Assembly: GCF_024166365.1 (NCBI RefSeq)
Contig: NC_064826.1
Span: 57,243,001 to 57,307,000 of the forward strand
From: Elephas maximus indicus
Taxonomy: Eukaryota; Chordata; Mammalia; Proboscidea; Elephantidae
Direction: 5' to 3'
Length of the DNA: 64,000 nt
Below are positions 58,301 through 64,000 of this stretch, piece after piece; the stretch's first letter is position 1, and every line of letters starts with the position of its first letter. Under the pieces are notes generated by a model. The model had not been told where the DNA came from. It ran no database searches and saw only the letters and a list, made by a program, of their open reading frames with translations. Made by a program: the position numbers and the translations under genes.

Positions 58301-61300
58301 TAGGGAGGATAGGGAAGTGGGAAGCAGAGGAAGAAGATCCCTAGAATACCAGTCTACAAAGGGTGTTCTGTAGAATCTTGTCTCATAAATGTCCTTGAGA
58401 GGAGGGTAAGGCATTGAACCTAGGGTTGAAAAGACCCAGCACTACCAAAGTAGTTCAGAAAGCATTACTTACCCACCCTCTCCAACTATAGTCACAATGA
58501 AAAACAGTATATTAAAGGTTCTAAGAAGTCCTAAAGAAAAATGTTTCACAAACATGACTATGGAACCTCCTTTAAATAATGAGTCACCGTTGTGTTTCGG
58601 AAATTCGCTAATTCAGTAGCAATAGCCACATACATTTACTGAGTGCTTGAAATATGGCTAGTCCAAATTGAGATGGGCTGTAAGTGTACAACACACATTG
58701 GATTTCAAAGACTTAGTATGAAAAAAAGAATGTAAAAATCTCAATTTTTATTACATGTGGAAATAATATTTTGGATATAAAGGATTAAATAAGATACATT
58801 TTTAATATTATTTCATCTGCTTTTTACTTTTTTAAATGTGGCTATTAGAAATTTTTAAGTCATAAACGTGGCTCACATATTTCCGTTGGATAGCACTCCC
58901 TTAAAGAATGCTAAACTACAGGGCAAGCTTGTAAACCGTAGATATATCTTATTAGCTTAGCATCTGTGGCACACTTGTTGTTCATCTGAAACAGGTGTAC
59001 TACATCATAGAATTTGGGAGTCTGTGAGAACAGGTGACGCAAGCATTTAGATATTCTGACCAGGAATTGCATTCTTAATAAAACAGCCCAGCTAGCAATA
59101 TATAATCCGAAAGGTATCAAGGAATGAAAGATACACTTCTTACAAAGCTTTCCATTTTTTCCTATTATCCCTTAGATATTTATTGTTAACAACAGAGAAC
59201 TGTTTCTCTTTGCCTTTTGTTCCATGACTGTATCTGTAAAGTCATTCCTAAATATCATGCTAAAGATTGAATAATTTCCGAGTTTCAATAACTGACATCA
59301 ACTACTGCATCAAGTACAGGTAAAGACAGAAGTTCCTTCAGGGATTTACTCATGAAGGTGCTGCTCTGGGTTATATATTTATTGTTCTACAATACTAATC
59401 CAGGATCTTTCGTTCACTACAGAATTTTGGGCAAATTACTTTACCTCCTATTTCCTGTGAAAGGGCAATGTTAGACTACCTAGACTGCTTTTAGAACCAC
59501 TGTGGCATAGGCTGTATAATCAAGTTACTATTCACTCTACCATGTAACTCATGAAAAGGAGTTTGGTGAAGCATTACCAGAAGTGAACTAGTTGTGTGAC
59601 CCTGAACAAGTAAGACTTTTCGAGATCCAGCTTCCGTAATTATAAAATAGAAACAATAATAGCCATCTTATAAAGAAATTCAATGACCAAACAAGGATAA
59701 GCTGAATGCTAGCATGTTGCCTGGCACTGAAGAAACACAAACATTCCTCCAGACTCTTCACACGATAACTTTTTGAGTTTCAGTTGTCTTTGCTTTAAAG
59801 TTAGACAATAGCCCTAAAGCTCAAGTCCTTTCTAGAAATAAAATTGAAAGGCTATATATTGTCAGTTGTTATAAAGCAAGTAAGATTACTAAAAGGTCAA
59901 AAAACTTGTCACACTATGATAGGAAGTGGATTTCGCCCTCAGAGGTGGCAGCTCACCAATATTGTTTCCACTGCAATGTGGCTATTGTGTGTCCAGTTTC
60001 CTGGCAGTATAAAGAGAACTGGGAACACCCTCACACAGGGGCCAGAGATGGGTTTCTCAGGGTCCCCATTAATCCACCCTGCTTTAGCAATTACTGTCCT
60101 GCATGGGACTGGCTCCACAGCCTCCACTGTAATGTGTCCTTTCCTTTCATTATTGAGGCAACACTCCTGTACTGCCCACCTCAGACTCTCAAATAAGATC
60201 TCTGCTTGCTGTCAATAAAAGACCAGAAATTAAGATGTCTCTCCCCCTCCAGATTTAGCTCCTCAATTTATTAAAAACAAAAACCTGTTGTTTTCTCCCA
60301 CCCTCAGACCAGGTATCTCCTCCTTTCTCCACTCTGTGGAGTTTCTCTATATTCAGTCATCCTGTTAGTCTCATGGAGGGAACCAGAGGAAGCAATTCTG
60401 ATAGATCTGAAATTATATTTTATTCTTCACTTTTTTCTCTGAGCAGCTGGATCTACTATCATAATGTCCTAAAGTTGCCTACATAACACGGGGGCTATAT
60501 AACCTTGGACTAAACAAGTACATAATAAACAGATATATTTGGAATAGTAAAGTTCTTAGATGGGTTTCAAATGAATCATAAGCAATAAGAAACAAAGTTA
60601 TTGGGCATTTTGGTCTAAGTTATTCAGAAAACATCAATATTTCTAAGTGTCTACATAAATCAACAAGTCCATTATCAAGTCATCTACCTCTATATTGGAG
60701 GCTATGAAGTTAAAGGAGGCCAGAAGTCTGGATTACCTAGAACTCTGATCTGTGTGCCAATGAGTGTGGGGAGAGACTGAACATGTGAGGGATTAGGACA
60801 GCTGGGCAGCCAAGTGCCCCGGGTCCCACCCCTCCAAGCAGTAAGCTATCTTCACAACCTAGGCCCCAAATCTCCTTCTAGCTGAATTCTTACATATAAC
60901 ATAAGGGCATTCATTTCAGAAAGCCCAAAGCTATCAGAGACTCAGAATGGAGAAGCCATTCTCTTTGCTCTTCCCCAAGCTCCTTGAGTAAAAGTGACCA
61001 TTCTCTACTCTGTACCCCAACATGTCCCTGTCATAACACTAACAGCACTGCATCACATTTGCTGACATATTTCCCCCACCTGACTGGGTCTAGCATATTA
61101 TGCTCAGTGTTTGCAGAAATAGGAACATCTACTGGACTAGAGCCAAGATTCTCAACCCAGGTGCACTGTGGGCTGGGGTTATGCAAAGACACAAGGTAAA
61201 CAAGGTGCATCTTCCTGGAGATTCATCTTAAAACATTTTCTTATCCAAACACTTTGAGAAGTGAAAGCAAAATCCATACGGAATTTTAAAAATAAAATAG

Positions 61301-62331
61301 AAGTCTTGGGGCAGGCTGGAAGTTTCCAGATTCAGGGCTATGTCCCAGACTGCCAGGTATACAAGTGCCCTGTTGTTCTTGCTGGAGGGTGCCTGCTAAA
61401 GCTGAGGAATCCAAGAAGCTCTGAGCTCTTAAATGCCCTACTTTTTGAGAAACTGAAAGCACTCTGTCACATGACAAAGATCACCACTACCACTTTTTAG
61501 GTGGAAAAACAGGCTAAACTTGCCCGAACTACTCAGAAAGTTAATGCTTAGGGCAGGAAAAGTAGCTCTCTTCACTTGTTGGCCCAAGGCATCACACATT
61601 TAAGCTTTCTAAAAAGGTGTTATACCTTTAAAAGGCTAGTGTAATGTACTGTATAACTTGTTTGGACCCAGAGATTCTTTACCCACTTCCTGAAATAGAG
61701 CTCCATCATCAAAATAACCCTCCTTTCACACGTTTCCTTTTCCCTTCCTTAGCTGCTTCACCGCCTCAACAGAAAACACAGCTCCATGAACACAAACCAC
61801 AAGCATCTCTTCAGCCCCTTCTCACAGCAATCTTAGGCGCACACCTGAAGCTGGGCTCCAGGGCCCTTTAGGTCTGCTATTCAGCTGAAGACGTGATTGT
61901 GCAAACATCACAACAACATTTCCTCCTGAAAGGGGCTTCCGCACTCCCCTTGAAGGGCCTCCTACAGCCCAGAACTTTCTGAACTTTTCTCCACTCAGCC
62001 TTCTAGGCTACTGGCCAACCTAGTCCCACAGAAGGAGAGGAGTGGCAGGGCAAACACCTTGGGAAGGAAAGCAGGTTTGAACAACCAGCTCGCTCTTCTT
62101 TCAAGTCCCCTCAGGAGCCGCAGAAGGGCCCAGTGAGGACTCTTGGAGGAAGGAAGGGAGACAGGCAGGCAGGCAGGCAGGCAGGCAGACAGGCAGACAG
62201 ACAGGCAGACACACAGACACACACCCAGGCCTGGAGCCACGGTCCACGCTTACCTTGGCTGATGTCTCTCCGAACAGAGGTCTGTTGTCCAGGCCACTGG
62301 TGCCGTAGGTCCTGGTAGAAAAGTCCTCCAT
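43214..62331 (-). CDS. TMEM243: TMEM243, small three-pass membrane protein (4 coding exons)
   Basis: Known as C7orf23, or MDR1- and taxol-resistance-associated gene; molecular function is not well defined. Coding segments in order on the minus strand: 62331-62254 (26 codons), 45667-45617 (17), 44681-44577 (35), 43336-43214 (40 plus stop). All junctions are phase 0, total 118 residues, equal to the human length. Predicted membrane spans from hydrophobicity: about 29-52, 60-82 and 94-113; the N-terminal 26 residues are polar. The P-Q-L-P-P-K-P loop (53-59) and R-Q-G-D-L-E-P-K-F-R loop (83-92) separate the spans. The start context is strong (A at -3, G at +4). It is convergent with DMTF1, as in other mammals. 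A 16.6-kb intron follows the first coding exon. No breaks seen. Confidence 0.96.
43340..44355. other. TMEM243: TMEM243 intron 3, no recognised feature
   Basis: AT-rich intron between the last two coding exons. Nothing coding. An ATATATATATAG run at 44271-44284. Confidence 0.5.
44360..44465 (+). mobile_element. AfroSINE fragment
   Basis: Head-truncated sense copy: GGCAAAAGATTGGCAGTTTG, CACCCCTTGGAAACCCTATG, GTTGCTGTGAC. It lies about 110 nt from the 44577 exon border, in TMEM243 intron 3. Confidence 0.8.
44577..44681 (-). CDS. TMEM243: TMEM243 coding exon 3
   Basis: 105-nt exon. Acceptor CACACAG then GTA ACG; donor CTG|GTGAGT. Encodes VTLISAFVFPQLPPKPLNIF and the second span ending ITACIL. 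Confidence 0.95.
45617..45667 (-). CDS. TMEM243: TMEM243 coding exon 2
   Basis: 51-nt exon. Minus-strand acceptor TTTCTTTCAG precedes GAC; donor CTA|GTAAGT. Encodes DRIINLVVGSLTSLLIL, most of membrane span 1. Confidence 0.95.
45668..46520. other. TMEM243: TMEM243 intron 1, start; MIR/L2 remnants possible
   Basis: The portion at 45900-46080 resembles antisense L2 (GGAAGGTATCAGGAACCAGA region), and 46330-46430 resembles MIR. Both are too worn for firm calls. Confidence 0.35.
46521..46693 (-). mobile_element. AfroSINE, short subtype
   Basis: Antisense with A-rich tail: TTGCTGTTGAGTCGATTCCA, GTGGATTTGAACTGCCGACC, head GCGACCAGGGGCTCC. Confidence 0.9.
47089..47250 (-). mobile_element. AfroSINE, short subtype
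   Basis: Antisense: GTTGCCGTCGAGTCGATTTC, GAACTGCCCCCATAGGGTTT, head ATGCCACCAGGGTTTTCC. A small deletion removes the TTAG before CAGCTGTAGC. Confidence 0.9.
47523..47720 (+). mobile_element. AfroSINE, long subtype
   Basis: Sense: GAGCTCTGGTGGTGCAGTGG, TGTAAAGATTACAGCCTTGG, GAGTCAGAATCAACTGGATG, then a T-rich end. Confidence 0.88.
48665..48838 (+). mobile_element. MER5A-type DNA transposon (hAT-Charlie)
   Basis: ACTCAAAGTGTGGTCTACAG, CATTGGCATCACCTGAGAGC, TTAGAAACAGTCCTAGGTCT, ending TTTGAGAGGCACTG. Good match in order to MER5A. A further fragment lies at about 56787-56880 (CCTGCACCCCACCCCCAGAG). Confidence 0.85.
49350..49864 (+). mobile_element. MaLR-like LTR D
   Basis: Sense, same family as LTRs A-C: TGTCATGGATTGAATTATGT, GATTAGGGTGGGATTG, CGTCCTTTGGACCAAG-like block, GAAATAAATTTCTCTTTGTT poly(A) signal near 49793, ending GATGACTAAGATA. 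Confidence 0.85.
50455..50580 (-). mobile_element. MIR SINE remnant
   Basis: TTACCTCCATTTTACAAATG, GATTTGCCTAAGGTTATA then A-run and ACAGCCAGGTAAATAGCAGA, the MIR core and flank in antisense. Confidence 0.65.
50690..50835 (+). mobile_element. MIR SINE
   Basis: Sense MIR: TCTGCTATTGGCTAGCTGTG, CCTTCACCCATCTGGGTCTA, ATGAGAGGACTGGCTAAATG. Confidence 0.7.
51056..51453 (+). mobile_element. MLT1/MaLR-type LTR E
   Basis: Sense: GTGGGTTGAATTGTGTCCCC, TATGTTGAAGTCCTAACCCT, AGGGAAGACAGCCATGTGAA, GAATAAACTTCTGTTGTTTT, TAGCCCTAGGAAAC. It resembles the pan-mammalian MaLR LTRs rather than the A-D subgroup. Confidence 0.75.
51800..51838 (-). mobile_element. AfroSINE 3' end fragment
   Basis: Only the tail block remains: AAACCCACTGCCGTCGAGTC then GATTCCAAGTCATAGCG. 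Confidence 0.85.
52030..52560 (+). mobile_element. L2 3' region split by a long-subtype AfroSINE
   Basis: L2-like text (CATCATCTCCACTGTGAATC, CCTTTCCAGACATG) continues after 52400 (AGCACACTGTCTATCTCCTC, CTATAAATGCTGGTTAAATG). The antisense SINE occupies about 52183-52398: TTGCTGTCGAGTCAATTTCA, ACAGAAGCAGATCACCAAGC, head CACCATCCAGGGACCC. Confidence 0.7.
53735..54010 (-). mobile_element. L2 fragment, antisense
   Basis: GACATTTGAGCAGGGACCTT, AGCAAGTATAAAGGCCCTAA, AACAAAAAGGAGGCCAGGGT: reverse-complement L2 landmarks in the right order. Confidence 0.75.
54015..55440. other. TMEM243: TMEM243 intron 1, no gene seen
   Basis: Mixed unique and worn repeat sequence. Open frames of 60-90 codons occur on both strands but show no family motif, no splice signals and no conservation clue. 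Confidence 0.5.
55450..55692 (+). mobile_element. MIR SINE
   Basis: Sense MIR: GGTAAGTCACTTAGCTTTTT, CCCCTATTTGTACGATGAGT, GATTAGGAGATAATACCTTT, CATTCAATAAAAGGTCAGTA. Confidence 0.85.
55896..56187 (+). mobile_element. AfroSINE 3' pieces (two)
   Basis: A tail block at about 55902-55940 (TATGAGTCAGAATCGACTCA) and a head-truncated copy at 56085-56187 (AGCAGTTCTACTCTGTCCTA, GAGTTGGAATCGACTCGATG) in the same orientation. Confidence 0.85.
56190..57650. other. TMEM243: TMEM243 intron 1, no gene seen
   Basis: Contains the 171-codon minus-strand open frame 57163-56648, which shows no recognisable domain and overlaps a MER5-like fragment (56787-56880). I treat it as chance. Confidence 0.5.
57653..57827 (+). 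mobile_element. AfroSINE, short subtype, best-preserved copy
   Basis: Full sense copy with A-box-like TGGCGTAGTGGTTAAGTGC and B-box GGTCGGCAGTTCGAATC, then GGGGCAGTTCTACTCTGTCC, GAGTCGGAAGTGACTCGATG and a T-run. GTGCACTG lies on both sides, a possible target duplication. Confidence 0.93.
57845..58058 (+). mobile_element. AfroSINE, long subtype
   Basis: Directly follows the previous copy in the same direction. AGTCCTGGTGGCGCAGTGTT, GAGAAAGATGTGCCAGTCTG and ATAAAGATTACAGCCTTGG middle block, GAGTTGGAATCAACTGGACA. Confidence 0.92.
58600..58905. mobile_element. DNA-transposon-like repeat with internal palindromic ends
   Basis: AATAGCCACATACATTTACT, GCTTGAAATATGGCTAGTCC and near the other end AATGTGGCTATTAGAA and TTGGATAGCACTCC. 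Resembles a common mammalian MER repeat in which AGCCACAT..ATGTGGCT recur as inverted copies. Family name uncertain. Confidence 0.55.
59583..59745 (+). mobile_element. MIR SINE, diverged
   Basis: AGTTGTGTGACCCTGAACAA, AATTATAAAATAGAAACAAT, GTTGCCTGGCACTGAAG in MIR order. Confidence 0.65.
59750..62150. other. TMEM243: TMEM243 intron 1, no gene seen
   Basis: 2.4 kb leading to the start exon. Open frames such as the 124-codon + strand one at 59844-60218 carry no family motif. No repeat named with confidence. Confidence 0.5.
62159..62224. repeat. (AGGC)n/(AGAC)n microsatellite
   Basis: Tandem GGCA and GACA tetranucleotides grading into CACACA, about 30 nt past the TMEM243 first donor, inside intron 1. 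Open frames across it are low-complexity artefacts. Confidence 0.95.
62254..62331 (-). CDS. TMEM243: TMEM243 coding exon 1
   Basis: ATG at 62329-62331 on the minus strand. Encodes MEDFSTRTYGTSGLDNRPLF and G-E-T-S-A-K; donor AAG|GTAAGC at 62253. I see no clear acceptor just upstream, so the 5'UTR probably continues toward the CpG island without a splice. Confidence 0.95.
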
Positions 62332-62399
62332 TTTTTAGTTCCTTCACTCTCCCCAAGCAACTCAAAACCAGGCCAGCATTACCTCCCGAAGTCTCGGGT

Positions 62400-63480
62400 C
62401 CACGACTCCACATGCGTGTTCACGGAGCACTCATAGCCGGAACGCCCAGGTCAGGTCGGGGAAGTCGGCTAGCGGCGGCAGGTGGGCGCTCAGGCCCGGG
62501 GGACGAGGCTGCTCCGCCCAAGCCCCGCTCTCCTCCTCATCCTGAGCAGCTGCCGCGGAAGTGAAAGGAAACAAAAACCGCGTGGCCGACTCTTGGCGGG
62601 GCGCCCCCGCCCGGGCATCTCCCACTTCCCTAAATCTCGGCGCGCTGCTCGCCCCGGGGCAGCATCTTGCACAGCAAATCGGTTACCCACCGCCCCCGGA
62701 AAAACACTATCCCGTGACACACACACACACACACACACCCCACCACACACACACACACCACCATTTCTTTTCACAATAATTTCCAGATTTTCTACAGTGA
62801 ACACGTATACCTTCATGCTCAGAAAAAAAAAAAAAAAGTTTAATGGACGAACGGATTACAAGCCACTCTCCAAGCCCTCCCACTTTCCCACTCCTTCAAT
62901 TCCGGAGTGGCGGGAGAAGCGAAGTTGCCGGAGTGGAGCCGAGCGCTCCGCAGACCCCTTCCGCAGCGCTGCGGGTTCGGGTCGCAGCAGTGGCCACGCC
63001 AGGCAACTTGGATCCCGTCGCATTTGTTGCATCTACCCGAGGGCCGGCCGGGCCCTCCGCAGCTCTCCTGGGAGCTGGGCTGGAGCCGCGACCTGGGCAG
63101 AGCGAGCAGGAGAGAATCCCGGCTCCGCTCTGCACAGTGGGTTGCCCTCCCGGGAAACGCTCCGCGCCTGCAGGCCGAACCTCGGCGTCCCCCGCCGCCC
63201 GCACGCCGGGGAGTCCTGGTCGCGCAGGGGACTCGGGCCCGGGTCCACACCCCGCCAAACTCGGGGGCCAAGGCTCGGGAACGCTGGCGAGATGCGTGAG
63301 ACAGGAAGAGACCTCCCGCGCTGGCGGAGAGCGGGCGCACAGGCTGGGCACGGTGCTGCCGTTTCCCAATCCCTGTCCCCACACCCGGACCCGTGGCCAC
63401 TGTCGCAAACCGCCGGGCCCGCCCAGACCACGTCAAGGCCCAGGCCACCAATCCCGCGGGCCAAGACGCCGCATTGGCTG
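62400..63480 (-). promoter_or_regulatory. TMEM243: CpG-island promoter of TMEM243
   Basis: Dense GC and CpG content over about 1.1 kb, in sharp contrast to the AT-rich surroundings, placed just 5' of the TMEM243 start exon. An ETS-type CGGAAGTG occurs at 62555-62562. Two CCAAT boxes in opposite orientation lie at 63448-63452 and 63473-63477, with a CGTCA half-site at 63431-63435. No TATA box stands out. The exact start site is unknown; nearest plausible zone is 62.45-62.6 kb. Confidence 0.8.
62718..62761. repeat. (CA)n microsatellite
   Basis: Two runs of CA dinucleotides split by CCCCACCA, within the CpG-island flank. An A-run follows at 62822-62836. Confidence 0.95.
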
Positions 63481-63972
63481 CGGGTCTTTATTTCTAGAAT
63501 TGCCAGTTTGTTCCCCGTGGGGGGACAAATCTCGGCACCTGCACGTTTCTCAGCCTTTTAGTAATTCGGAGTCTGTGCGATCCACGTGGGCAAAGAACAC
63601 TTTTGAAAATAGCTGTGCATATGGTTGGAAGTATCTTAAAAGCAATCGGCCTGCTTTAACCACCTCTGTCTTTGCACCTAGGACAGGACAGGAGTCACTG
63701 ATAATTTTGGTTTTGTCTGTATGTTTGTCTTGTTATGTTCTGTGATAGGGATCTTACGTCGTTTCCAGAAACAGTCTGGAGGTTATACCTGCTAGGGAGT
63801 TCCACTTGTCCACACAGCATGCCAATGATAGTGCTGACTGAGCATATTCGCAGCCATACAGAGCGTTTTGTGTGTCTGCCTCTGGGTTTTAGGGCATAGG
63901 GAACTGGAAGTGGACAGGCCATCAAAGGTAACACAGTGTCAGTTACTGCATTGGGATTATCTATAAGTATTC
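63480..63972. other. Intergenic, no feature recognised
   Basis: Base composition falls back to AT-rich right of the CpG island. No splice signals or coding family seen. Confidence 0.5.
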
Positions 63973-64000
63973 TGTCAAGGATTTCATTTTACTTGGATCC
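63973..64000 (+). mobile_element. RTE-type LINE fragment, cut by the window end
   Basis: GTCAAGGATTTCATTTTACT then TGGATCC repeats the start of the 3536-3778 fragment almost base for base, so an RTE fragment starts here and runs off the window. Confidence 0.75.

Noticed and set aside
62482..63745. Long open frames (359, 300, 203 codons and others) on both strands in the GC-rich block
   Set aside because: Stop codons are rare at this GC content, the frames overlap in several phases on both strands, they cross CA repeats, and no protein motif is seen. This is the TMEM243 CpG island.

Overview
This is vertebrate nuclear DNA, almost certainly from an elephant or close afrotherian relative. It has long AT-rich introns with GT/AG splice sites. 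It also carries roughly two dozen copies of a tRNA-derived SINE with a conserved 3' block (ATGAGTCGGAATCGACTCGA-type) typical of AfroSINEs, and an RTE-type LINE with the related 3' end known from afrotherians. Species assignment is an inference from the repeats; the genes alone would only say placental mammal.

Two protein-coding genes are present, arranged tail to tail. (1) DMTF1 (cyclin D-binding Myb-like transcription factor 1) runs on the + strand from a 5'UTR exon at 1179-1301 to a stop codon at 41697-41699. Its first exon and promoter lie left of the window. I could place all 16 coding exons; joined they are 2286 nt, an intact 761-codon frame with every exon phase matching. (2) TMEM243 (C7orf23), a small three-span membrane protein, runs on the - strand from a CpG-island promoter near 62.4-63.5 kb to a stop codon at 43214-43216. 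Its four coding exons join to an intact 118-codon frame. Best poly(A) signals predict that the two 3'UTRs overlap by about 150-180 bp around 42.74-42.91 kb. The order DMTF1 then TMEM243 is the known mammalian synteny.

Layout: 1-1.2 kb DMTF1 intron; 1.2-41.7 kb DMTF1 exons and introns; 41.7-42.9 kb DMTF1 3'UTR overlapping the TMEM243 3' end; 43.2-45.7 kb the three 3' coding exons of TMEM243; 45.7-62.25 kb one 16.6-kb TMEM243 intron with no coding content; 62.25-62.33 kb TMEM243 start exon; 62.4-63.5 kb CpG island; 63.5-64 kb intergenic, ending inside an RTE fragment. Introns hold AfroSINEs, L2, MIR, old L1, MaLR-like LTRs, one ERV-type LTR, MER5-type DNA elements and a 3.5-kb degenerate RTE.

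The points most worth a second look are: two alternative acceptors before the 28739 exon that would make DMTF1 beta and gamma truncated isoforms, each with a 36-50 residue private tail; a uORF in DMTF1 whose stop lies 2 nt before the main ATG; a 128-bp-arm inverted repeat at 29723-29991; two MaLR-like LTRs in opposite orientation sharing the same 5-bp target site GGAGT; and the convergent 3' overlap. I found no CRISPR array, bacterial system or unknown protein-coding gene.
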